Shown: in pieces, positions 1 to 6,305 of the stretch | How the letters are laid out: every line of letters begins with the position of its first letter | How positions within the stretch are numbered: position 1 is the first letter of the stretch | Source: an uncultured beta proteobacterium | Lineage (GTDB): Bacteria > Pseudomonadota > Gammaproteobacteria > Burkholderiales > Rhodocyclaceae | Reading direction: 5' to 3' | DNA: 7,364 nucleotides | Assembly (NCBI GenBank): GCA_903932755.1 | Contig: CAIZHL010000361.1 | Coordinates: forward strand, 1-7,364 | Position numbers and translations under genes: made by a program | The notes under the pieces: generated by a model | Databases searched by the model: none | What the model was told of the DNA's origin: nothing | What the model saw: the letters and a program-made list of their open reading frames with translations, nothing else

Positions 1-83
1 ACCCCGTCCGCAGGCATCAGTGAGAAAACCCACAGCACCAACGGTACAAGAACCAGCACGAGCCGAACCCAGGCGGAACTCAT
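1..83 (-). CDS. N-terminal fragment of a membrane-anchored or exported protein (runs off the window)
   Basis: Reading the minus strand from the ATG at 83-81 gives 27 residues with no stop before the window edge. They are Met-Ser-Ser-Ala-Trp-Val-Arg followed by a continuous Leu/Val/Trp/Phe stretch and then Met-Pro-Ala-Asp-Gly-Val. This looks like a signal anchor or uncleaved membrane segment at residues 6-22. A TAG stop lies two codons upstream in the same frame (89-87), so this ATG is the first possible ATG start; an AGGA sequence sits close to it, and a GGAG lies further upstream. The gene is divergent from the triheme cytochrome gene. Too little is visible to name a family. A chance open frame is possible because only 83 bases are seen. 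Confidence 0.45.
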   Translation of the reverse strand, partial: MSSAWVRLVLVLVPLVLWVFSLMPADG

Positions 84-282
84 TTCCTACGCATTGTCTC
101 CACTGATCCGCCGCGAACAAGATGTTCCGGCGCGACATACTTTAGAACCAATTCAATAACGCAAGAATCGAACCATGCATGACTCCAGGCTCGATACCTG
201 CTTCAGTCATTGCTGCACAGGACGAATTCGCTTTACCATGAGCGCCTTGTGAGAAACGTACCTCCGGAGCATCGTTCAGGTC
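84..282. promoter_or_regulatory. divergent intergenic region, presumed promoters
   Basis: This 199-base gap separates the minus-strand membrane-protein start from the plus-strand cytochrome pair, so promoters for both should lie here. I found no convincing -35/-10 pair and no clear FNR/CRP-type palindrome. A GGAG at 266-269 lies 13 bases before the cytochrome ATG and a CAGG at 277-280 lies closer; neither is a strong ribosome site. The role is inferred from layout alone. Confidence 0.3.
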
Positions 283-1368
283 ATGACAGCCACCCCTCGA
301 TTCATCAGCCTTTACACTCTGACCGTCGCCGCCGGTCTGTCTTTTGCCCTGATTGCGCCCACAGGAAGTCACGCCGGCCAACGTGTCGCAAAAGGCACCG
401 AATCAAGACCGGACGCGCTTTACCACAACTACTGCTCGGTATGCCACGGTGACCGCGGTGACGGCCGCAGCCGCGCACAAAATGCCCTGAACCCGCCCCC
501 GCGCGACTTCACCAACGCCGGCGAATTGACCCGCGAGGCGATGGTCACCATCATCACCCACGGCAAGCCCGGCACCGCCATGGTCGGCTGGCAAACCCAG
601 CTCAGCGCAGCAGAAATCGAAAGCGTCACGGACTATATCCGCAAGACCTTCATGATCGTGGCGCTCGACCCCAAACTGCAGCGCGGAAAATCGCTTTATG
701 CTCAAAACTGCATTGCCTGCCACGGCCCCCGCGGACAAGGCAGCGACCAACCGATCGGTGGCTCCTTGCCGGCTCGGAATCTGGCGTCGCCCCAGGCCCG
801 GGCCGAATTGACCCGTGAGCGCATGATCTCCTCGGTCACAATTGGCCGGCCGGGGACTGCGATGGCGGGATTCGGCAGCCGCTTGCCGGCGACTGACATC
901 GAGGCCGTGGTTGATTACGTCCGGGCGGCGCTGATGGTGCCGCAGACCGAGATATCCGGTACCGATGCCCATGCCGGACGACGTGCCGACTCGCGAACAC
1001 CGGCCCCGGCAGCCGCCAAGGTGACGCAAACCGGCGCTCAACAACCAATGCCCAACGGTCTCAAGGGCGATGCCGTTGCGGGCGGACGCTTCTACATGGC
1101 CAACTGTGCCACCTGCCATGGTGCCAAAGGCGACGGCAAGGGTCCTCGCGCCTACTTCATCAACCCGAAACCGCGCATATTCACGGATCCGGCGTTTACC
1201 TCAAGCTTCAACCGGCCGGCGATATTTGCCGCAACCTCGGTCGGTCGCCTCGGCACCGAAATGCCGGCGTGGAACAAGGTCCTCAGCGATCAACAGATCG
1301 CCAATGTCACGGAGTTTGTCTTCCAGAGCTTTGTGTTGCCCGGGCAGAAGCAAGGCAAGACGAAGTAA
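283..1368 (+). CDS. triheme c-type cytochrome, exported
   Basis: This 361-residue exported electron carrier is expected in the periplasm. Residues 1-31 form a signal peptide with a hydrophobic core at about 12-25 and an Ala-type cleavage site near Ser-His-Ala. Three class I cytochrome c domains follow, with haem sites CSVCH (51-55), CIACH (143-147) and CATCH (275-279). Each domain has a likely axial Met near its end: M100 and M194 in Gly-Thr-Ala-Met, and M327 in GTEMPAW. Domains 1 and 2 are clearly duplicated (matching ELTRE, G+PGTAM and D-Y-[IV]-R stretches). A Pro/Ala-rich linker at about 228-260 precedes domain 3. The start is set by the signal peptide; its ribosome site is weak. The stop lies three bases before the next cytochrome gene, so the two are co-transcribed. 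The redox partner is unknown. The symbol is left empty because multiheme cytochromes of this layout occur in several respiratory pathways. Confidence 0.93.
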   Translation: MTATPRFISLYTLTVAAGLSFALIAPTGSHAGQRVAKGTESRPDALYHNYCSVCHGDRGDGRSRAQNALNPPPRDFTNAGELTREAMVTIITHGKPGTAMVGWQTQLSAAEIESVTDYIRKTFMIVALDPKLQRGKSLYAQNCIACHGPRGQGSDQPIGGSLPARNLASPQARAELTRERMISSVTIGRPGTAMAGFGSRLPATDIEAVVDYVRAALMVPQTEISGTDAHAGRRADSRTPAPAAAKVTQTGAQQPMPNGLKGDAVAGGRFYMANCATCHGAKGDGKGPRAYFINPKPRIFTDPAFTSSFNRPAIFAATSVGRLGTEMPAWNKVLSDQQIANVTEFVFQSFVLPGQKQGKTK

Positions 1369-1371
1369 GCG

Positions 1372-2379
1372 ATGCTTGCCTTCAGCCGGGCGCTTGCGGC
1401 TTTTTCATGGCTGGCGCTGCTGCCCTTCGACTCAAGCGCCGCGACTGCCGGCGAAACGACGGCCGAAGGCCGTGCGATATACAACTTCCGCTGCTACTAC
1501 TGCCACGGTTACTCCGGCAACGCCCGAACCGTCGCCGCCAGCTTTTTGACGCCGCCGCCGGCCGACTTTACCAAAGCCTCACCCGCCACCCTGCCGGAAG
1601 CGGAAATCGTCGCCACCTTGCAGACCGGCAGGCCCGGGACGGCCATGAAGTCCTTCTCCTCGGTATTGGCGGACTCGGAAATCCGGGCAGTCGCGCGCTT
1701 TGTTTTCGATGAATTCGTGGTCAGGAAGTCGGTCAATACCCACTACCACACGGCAGCAAACGGCTGGCCGGATCATGAGCGCTATGCCGTCGCATTCCCC
1801 TTTGCAACAGGCGCCATATCGCTTTCCCAACCCTGGGAAACCCTCAGCGCGGAACAGGCGCGCGGCAAGCGGCTGTTTCTCGAAAGCTGCATCAGTTGCC
1901 ATGACCGGGGCGCTCCGGGCGACCAGGAAGCGGTCTGGGAGGCACGTCCGCTCTCCTATCCGCGCAACAACTTTTCCTTCACCGTGCCGCCGAAGGTCGA
2001 TGCCACCGCAAGCGCCAGCCCATATGCCTTGCATGACATCCCTCCCCGGCTGAAACACCTGACGAAACGGGAGCGCAAGGGGGAAAAGCTGTTCCAGGCC
2101 AACTGCGCCTTCTGTCATGCCGCCGACGGCACCGGCAAGAACTGGATCGGCAGTTTTCTCGAGCCGCATCCACGCAACCTGCGCGACGCGGACTTCATGG
2201 GCCGCATCACGCGGGAACACTTCGTCGGCGTGGTGCGCGATGGATTGCCCAATACCTCAATGCCGGCCTGGAAGAACGTTCTCTCGCCGCAGGAGATCGC
2301 GGCGGTTGCCGACTACGTAAACCGCGCGTTCCATCCCTTGCGGGCCACGGCGGCCGGGCAGACAGGGGCGACCCGCTAG
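1372..2379 (+). CDS. second triheme c-type cytochrome with atypical central haem domain
   Basis: This 335-residue exported cytochrome lies three bases after the preceding cytochrome stop, which points to translational coupling; no strong ribosome site is visible. Residues 1-24 are a signal peptide. Haem sites are CYYCH (41-45), CISCH (173-177) and CAFCH (245-249). Domains 1 and 3 resemble those of the upstream protein, with Pro-Pro-Pro-Ala-Asp-Phe after haem 1, His-Pro-Arg-Asn-Leu after haem 3, and likely axial Met at M92 (GTAM) and M297 (TSMPAW). The central part (about 120-235) differs. It has an HYH cluster at 124-126, an aromatic-rich stretch, and no Met between haem 2 and residue 276, so haem 2 may use a His such as H221 or H229, or be five-coordinate. 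The protein probably works with the upstream cytochrome in one electron-transfer chain. Its partner is unknown. Confidence 0.92.
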   Translation: MLAFSRALAAFSWLALLPFDSSAATAGETTAEGRAIYNFRCYYCHGYSGNARTVAASFLTPPPADFTKASPATLPEAEIVATLQTGRPGTAMKSFSSVLADSEIRAVARFVFDEFVVRKSVNTHYHTAANGWPDHERYAVAFPFATGAISLSQPWETLSAEQARGKRLFLESCISCHDRGAPGDQEAVWEARPLSYPRNNFSFTVPPKVDATASASPYALHDIPPRLKHLTKRERKGEKLFQANCAFCHAADGTGKNWIGSFLEPHPRNLRDADFMGRITREHFVGVVRDGLPNTSMPAWKNVLSPQEIAAVADYVNRAFHPLRATAAGQTGATR

Positions 2380-2410
2380 GCGCCGTACCGCCAGCGCCGA
2401 CTTTCAGCCC

Positions 2411-2839
2411 TCAGGATTGACGCCCCAGCCTGGTCTGAGCAAAGAAGGCCGCATAGCGTTTGTCATCAACCATGATGTGCTGCAGCAGCCAGTTGCGCAG
2501 GAAGCTGACGACCTCTTCTTCCCTGACGTCGTGGGTGATCGACTTGCGCTCCATGTCCTTCAGGTAGGAAATGAATACGCCATGCTGGGCGATGTGCGCA
2601 TCAATATCGGGATATGCGAGAACCCGCATCAGGCTTTCTTCGACGGTGAAATGGATTCGGGTGTAATCGGAAAGCTGGACGATGGCGTAATGGATGGCGG
2701 CCTAGCGCTGCTTCTCGTCGGGATCTTCGATTGACTTCTCAAGGGAGGAAATGCAACTGATCAAACCCTTGTGCTGGCTGTCGATCTCGTCGATACCCAG
2801 GGAGTACTCGCTGCGCCACTGCGTCAAACCCACGATCAT
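2411..2839 (-). pseudogene. bacteriohemerythrin interrupted by an in-frame amber codon
   Basis: Read on the minus strand from 2839, a single frame encodes a 142-residue hemerythrin-fold protein, the family's usual size, with one TAG at codon 46 (2704-2702). All seven di-iron ligands are present: H23 (SQHKG), H63 and E67 (HFTVE), H82 and H86 (HIAQH), H121 and D126 (HIMVDD). Such proteins bind O2 reversibly at a non-haem di-iron centre and act in O2 storage, delivery or sensing. The frame is intact on both sides of the TAG, so the lesion is a point change, a sequencing error or a readthrough site. Restart at Met71 (2629) would lose H23, H63 and E67 and could not form the normal centre. A GAGGTGG at 2846-2840 abuts the ATG but lies six bases before a GTG at codon 3, so that GTG may be the true start. 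The gene lies 71 bases after the diguanylate cyclase, probably in the same operon. Confidence 0.85.
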
Positions 2840-2846
2840 CCACCTC
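2840..2846 (-). promoter_or_regulatory. ribosome binding site of the hemerythrin gene
   Basis: The minus strand reads GAGGTGG directly before the ATG at 2839. That is too close for that ATG but well spaced (six bases) for the GTG at 2833-2831, which favours the GTG start and a protein two residues shorter. Confidence 0.5.
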
Positions 2847-2910
2847 GCACTGTTAGTTCGCCGTATTCTACGGAAAGCTGTCGATCCGCAATCGCATGGC
2901 CCGTCACGGC

Positions 2911-4623
2911 TTACGACCTTGCTTCACGCGACATGCCGTTCATCAAATCCGGGACAAAGAAGAACATGCCGGCCCGGCCGCTGCCCTTGACCCGATACAT
3001 GGCCGCATCTGCATGCTTCAGCAGGGTTTCCCCATCGCGCCCGTCGCGCGGGAAAAGGCTGATGCCGATGCTGGTGGTAATGATCAGCTCCTGCCCGGCC
3101 AGCAGCAGGGGCGCCTTCATCGCATCGAGGATTTTTTGAGCTACCGCGCGAACATCGCCGTTCTCTGCAATTTCGGGCAACAGGATGGTGAATTCATCGC
3201 CACCCATGCGGGCCACCGTATCCGATGAGCGCACGCACTGGCGCAGGCGGCGGGCCACTTCTTTCAGGCACTCGTCGCCGGCTTCATGTCCCAATGTGTC
3301 GTTGATTTGTTTGAAGCGATCCAGATCCAGGTACATGACGGCAGCCGTGCGCGCCCCCGAACGTTTTCCCTGCGCCAGCATCTGCTCGAGGCGATCGAGA
3401 AACAGGATGCGGTTCGGCAGTCCGGTAAGCGCGTCGTGGAAGGCCTGAAAGGTAATGATCTCTTCCTGCTTCTTGCGTTCGGTAATGTCGGAGAACATGG
3501 CCACATAGTGCTCGACCACGCCGAGCCTGTTCTTGACCGCGCTGATGGTAAGCCATTCGGCATACATCGTTCCATTCTTGCGCTTGTTCCAGATTTCCCC
3601 CCGCCACTCGCCCCTCTCCAGCAGTTCCCGCCAGAACTCGCGATAAAACGCATCGTCCTGCCTTCCCGACTTGAGAATCGACGGTGTCAGTCCCACGACC
3701 TCTTCCGCACTGTAGCCGGTGGTTTCGGTAAAAGCCCGATTGACCACCTGGATCCGCGACTCGGCATCGGTGACGGTGATTCCCTCCAGTGAATTTTCGA
3801 AGACTATGCGCGACAGGCGCTGTTCGGATAGAAGCTCCCGGGCCTTGTCCATGACCTTGTTGAAGGCTGCCGTGGCCTGGCCGATTTCGTCGTCGCCACC
3901 ACGCGGCAGCGGCGACGTTTCCTCCAGATCGCCTGCGGCGATCCGGGTCAGCCCCTCGGTCATGTGCGCCAGCGGCCGGGTAACCCAGTGCGTGATGAAG
4001 TACCAGATGAACAAAGCCAGGGGAAGGCAAAGAATGGCTGCCGCGCCCAGCGCGCTGGCGGCAAACACGCGCACTGTCTGGTTGGCCCTGGCCAGGGAGA
4101 TTTCCATGCTGACGGCACCCAGCACGGTACCCGACGCCACCTTGTGGCAATTGAGGCAATTCTTGCCGAGGTAGCTTTCCAGTGCTACCGCGGGCAGGAT
4201 GGCACGCAGCTTCTCGTCGCCGTCGGCACCGGCGAAAACCTGGAAATAAGGCGTGCCGGTATCCAGCACTGCGCGCTCAGCCGCGGTATCGGCCAATTCG
4301 CCGGCCAGTCCTGCGCCGAACTGCTGCACAACCGCGCGCCCGCGAAAAACCTTCAGCGACTCGATATGGTTGCTGTCGCGAATCTGATCGAGGAAAACGT
4401 TGCGCTGGGCGATCGACCCCGTAATCATCATGCCGGTGAGACCCGCCATGGTCATCTGGTGCACGCTCTGGGCGAAATCCCGGGCCTGATCGACGGCGAT
4501 TTTCTTTTGTTGCAGCGTGGACCAGTACACCAGCCCGCCGCCGGCACTAATGGTACCGACAAGGATGACGACGACCAGGCGCAGCCATATCCTGATGTCG
4601 TGCAGTCGGCCGAGCCCCTTCAT
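2911..4623 (-). CDS. membrane diguanylate cyclase with periplasmic c-haem sensor, HAMP, PAS and GGDEF domains
   Basis: This 570-residue inner-membrane protein should make c-di-GMP from two GTP. A first membrane segment (about 13-35) is followed by a periplasmic domain (about 36-185) that ends in a CLNCH haem-attachment site (156-160), then a second membrane segment (about 187-211). A HAMP linker (about 212-265, Thr-Arg-Pro-Leu start) and a PAS domain (about 270-383, ending DITERK) come next, then the GGDEF domain (about 390-555). The active-site GGDEF is intact at 474-478. An RxxD inhibitory site (R465-D468) lies five residues before it, so product feedback is expected. There is no EAL domain. 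The haem site suggests redox or gas sensing, as known for other CXXCH-bearing periplasmic sensors; the ligand is inferred, not shown. The open frame continues upstream to 4977, but that part lacks domain character and overlaps the divergent lipoprotein gene, so the ATG at 4623 just before the membrane segment was chosen. The hemerythrin gene follows downstream. Confidence 0.92.
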   Translation of the reverse strand: MKGLGRLHDIRIWLRLVVVILVGTISAGGGLVYWSTLQQKKIAVDQARDFAQSVHQMTMAGLTGMMITGSIAQRNVFLDQIRDSNHIESLKVFRGRAVVQQFGAGLAGELADTAAERAVLDTGTPYFQVFAGADGDEKLRAILPAVALESYLGKNCLNCHKVASGTVLGAVSMEISLARANQTVRVFAASALGAAAILCLPLALFIWYFITHWVTRPLAHMTEGLTRIAAGDLEETSPLPRGGDDEIGQATAAFNKVMDKARELLSEQRLSRIVFENSLEGITVTDAESRIQVVNRAFTETTGYSAEEVVGLTPSILKSGRQDDAFYREFWRELLERGEWRGEIWNKRKNGTMYAEWLTISAVKNRLGVVEHYVAMFSDITERKKQEEIITFQAFHDALTGLPNRILFLDRLEQMLAQGKRSGARTAAVMYLDLDRFKQINDTLGHEAGDECLKEVARRLRQCVRSSDTVARMGGDEFTILLPEIAENGDVRAVAQKILDAMKAPLLLAGQELIITTSIGISLFPRDGRDGETLLKHADAAMYRVKGSGRAGMFFFVPDLMNGMSREARS

Positions 4624-4796
4624 GATGCCGCTGTTTCCAAAATAATCCTTTCCCGGCTCGATTTCCTGCACGGCGTGATGGCTCGCTCCAAGTGGCCAAG
4701 ACGCAAATAATGTTCCACAATCCACAGCCGCACAATAGTCCTGAGAAGGCAAACCAGAGCAAACAACATGCAAGCTCCCATGGTACAGGCACCGGA
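4624..4796. promoter_or_regulatory. divergent intergenic region between the cyclase and the M48 lipoprotein genes
   Basis: This 173-base region lies between two divergent starts and should hold promoters for both. It is more AT-rich than its flanks, with AATAAT-like stretches at about 4641-4646 and 4706-4711 that could serve as -10 elements. No matching -35 box or operator palindrome was found. A longer open frame for the lipoprotein reaches back to 4692 but adds a hydrophilic stretch ahead of the signal peptide, so I treat it as non-coding. Confidence 0.3.
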
Positions 4797-5591
4797 ATGA
4801 CCGGCATGGCGCTTTCGATTCGGGTCGCCGCCCTGCTTTTGCTGGCCGGCTGCGCGGCGCCCGGATCACAGACCGGACAGCGCACCACGCAGCCCCAGAG
4901 CAGCGCCCAGGCACCCGCCCACGGGGAGATGGAAGTCTGGCGCCTGGAAGAACTGGCGAAACAAGATCAGCCGGCAATCCTGCTGCGCAACTCGCGGGGT
5001 GTCCATTCGGCCATCGAAACCCGGTTGGCGCAGGACATTCTGGCGACGGGCGAGAAGATCCTGCGCGCAGGGGGCGAAGGGCCGATGCCGGAACTCGTGG
5101 TCACCGCCGCAGGCAGCGTCAACGCATTTGCCTTTTTCAACGACAAACAACCGACGATTGCAATCAGCCTGGGCATGATCCGGCTGCTGGCTGCCGACCA
5201 GGATGCCTGGGCAGCGCTTTTCGGGCATGAACTGGCTCACCTGCGACTCGAACATCTGAGCGTAAAGCAGGACCGCCGCGAAAAGGCCGAAGTCGCCGGT
5301 TCCATCGCCGGCGTGGTGCTTTCCGTGATGGGCTTGCCCTTTGCAAGCGTCGCCGCCGATGCCTCGGTCGCGCTTGCGGACAAGGCATACAGCCGCGACG
5401 ACGAACGCGAGGCCGACCGCGTCGGGCTCGAATACATGCGCCGCGCGGGCTTTGCCGAAGCCGGGGCACTTCGCCTGCAGCAGCGCCTGCTGATGGTTGG
5501 CAGCGGCACGGCAATCCCGTTCTTGAGTACCCACCCCGGCGGCGAAGAGCGGATCGAGAATCTCAGGCAACTCATAGGGAATGGAAACTGA
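4797..5591 (+). CDS. M48 family zinc metalloprotease, outer-membrane-type lipoprotein
   Basis: Numbered from the ATG at 4797, the protein has 264 residues. A short signal peptide ends in a Leu-Ala-Gly-Cys lipobox, with lipidated Cys19. The zinc motif HELAH is at 144-148, and the third ligand is the Glu205 of the EREAD stretch. The family's Asn-Ala-Phe segment (about 109-111) and late FLSTHP motif (about 242-247) are also present. Relatives include periplasmic M48 lipoproteins of the YcaL/LoiP/BepA type, which degrade misfolded outer-membrane proteins; this one lacks a C-terminal TPR domain, so it resembles the short YcaL/LoiP form. That substrate role is inferred. A start at 4806 is almost as good, because a GGAA lies about eight bases before it. 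A start at 4692 would bury the signal peptide 35 residues inside and is unlikely. It is the first gene of the plus-strand run ahead of the diheme cytochrome. Confidence 0.9.
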   Translation: MTGMALSIRVAALLLLAGCAAPGSQTGQRTTQPQSSAQAPAHGEMEVWRLEELAKQDQPAILLRNSRGVHSAIETRLAQDILATGEKILRAGGEGPMPELVVTAAGSVNAFAFFNDKQPTIAISLGMIRLLAADQDAWAALFGHELAHLRLEHLSVKQDRREKAEVAGSIAGVVLSVMGLPFASVAADASVALADKAYSRDDEREADRVGLEYMRRAGFAEAGALRLQQRLLMVGSGTAIPFLSTHPGGEERIENLRQLIGNGN

Positions 5592-5642
5592 GGCACTGGA
5601 ACCGGGATTGCTTCTGATTCAAAATGGCACCTGCCCCCTAGC

Positions 5643-5647
5643 GAGGA
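5643..5647 (+). promoter_or_regulatory. ribosome binding site of the diheme cytochrome gene
   Basis: GAGGA lies seven bases before the ATG at 5655, a near-ideal Shine-Dalgarno spacing, and fixes the start just ahead of the signal peptide. Confidence 0.7.
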
Positions 5648-5654
5648 CCGAGCA

Positions 5655-6266
5655 ATGAAACTGGCGTTGATACGGAAGATGGCACTCGTTGCAATTGCGC
5701 TCACTTGCGGCACTGCCACCGCAGCTTCCCCGACCCCGGAGCGGATCAACGAACTCGTCAAAACCCGCTGCAGTGTCTGTCACGGCCCGACCGGACAGAG
5801 TTCAAATGCGGAGTTTCCCAAACTGGCGGGACAAAACGCCGATTATCTCGTGCGCCAAATGTTCAATTTCAAAACCCTGGCTCGCAAGAGTACGGAAATG
5901 GAAAAGGAGATGGCCGGGCTGACCGGTAACGATATCGAAGGCCTGGCGCAGTATTTCAGCAGCCAGCAACTGGTTCCGGCCACAAGGCAGGACGCGGCCT
6001 TGATCGAGGCTGGCCGGAATTTCTACATGACCGGCAGCCCGGAGCGGGGAATTTCGGCCTGCGTTGTCTGCCACGGCGACCACGCTCGCGGCGCCAGGCT
6101 GCTGCCTCGCGTGGCGGGGCAGCATGCCCGCTACCTGGCCATCCAGTTGCGCCGTTTTGCCGAACAGTCCCGAACCACGGATCAGATGCTGATGCATTCG
6201 GTGGCATCGAAGATGACCGAGGACGAAATCTGGGCAGTGAGCTATTTCCTGTCCGGCTACGACTGA
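5655..6266 (+). CDS. diheme cytochrome c, c4-like
   Basis: This 203-residue exported cytochrome has a signal peptide (residues 1-24, cleavage near Ala-Thr-Ala-Ala) and two similar class I domains. The haem sites are CSVCH (39-43) and CVVCH (136-140). After each site comes the c4-type Pro-[KR]-[LV]-Ala-Gly-Gln stretch (55-60 and 151-156) followed by a Tyr-Leu helix. Axial Met candidates are M82 or M86 for domain 1 and M178 or M180 for domain 2. Length and the two-domain layout match cytochrome c4, a periplasmic carrier between the bc1 complex and terminal oxidases or reductases. It starts 63 bases after the M48 gene with its own strong ribosome site, and 39 bases separate it from the flavodoxin-like gene. 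It may be in an operon with either or both. Its sequence differs enough from the triheme pair that a recent duplication is not suggested. Confidence 0.92.
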   Translation: MKLALIRKMALVAIALTCGTATAASPTPERINELVKTRCSVCHGPTGQSSNAEFPKLAGQNADYLVRQMFNFKTLARKSTEMEKEMAGLTGNDIEGLAQYFSSQQLVPATRQDAALIEAGRNFYMTGSPERGISACVVCHGDHARGARLLPRVAGQHARYLAIQLRRFAEQSRTTDQMLMHSVASKMTEDEIWAVSYFLSGYD

Positions 6267-6305
6267 AGCGGCTCCAGCGGCCTGCCTGCTTCGGCTGAAA
6301 CCGAA

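Noticed and set aside
403..1119. Long minus-strand open frame antisense to the first triheme cytochrome
   Set aside because: It is a typical shadow frame in GC-rich coding DNA; the plus strand has a signal peptide and three CXXCH sites.
2377..2400. Hairpin between the convergent cytochrome and hemerythrin genes
   Set aside because: Only a five-base stem with a ten-base loop can be drawn and there is no T-rich tail, so a terminator is not supported.
2411..2629. Stand-alone 72-residue hemerythrin-like protein starting at Met71
   Set aside because: It would lack three of the seven iron ligands, while the missing part is present in the same frame upstream of the amber codon; it is better described as one interrupted gene.
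2417..2734. Plus-strand open frame of 105 codons across the hemerythrin region
   Set aside because: It lies antisense to the clear hemerythrin frame, whose seven iron ligands show which strand is coding.
4768..4800. Ten-codon leader frame overlapping the M48 start as ATGA
   Set aside because: It has no well-spaced ribosome site and no recognisable leader-peptide features; the overlap is probably chance.
4624..4977. N-terminal extension of the diguanylate cyclase by 118 residues to an ATG at 4977
   Set aside because: The added part is Arg/Pro/Ser-rich with no domain character and overlaps the signal peptide and early mature region of the divergent lipoprotein gene; the membrane segment begins right after the ATG at 4623.
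5608..5622. FNR-like box TTGCT-TCTG-ATTCAA before the diheme cytochrome gene
   Set aside because: The second half-site is off register by one base and the first has a mismatch at a key position, so it does not meet the TTGAT-N4-ATCAA pattern.
5625..5640. Sigma-54 -24 element TGGCAC
   Set aside because: The required TTGC-type -12 element is absent at the right spacing (CCCT is found instead).
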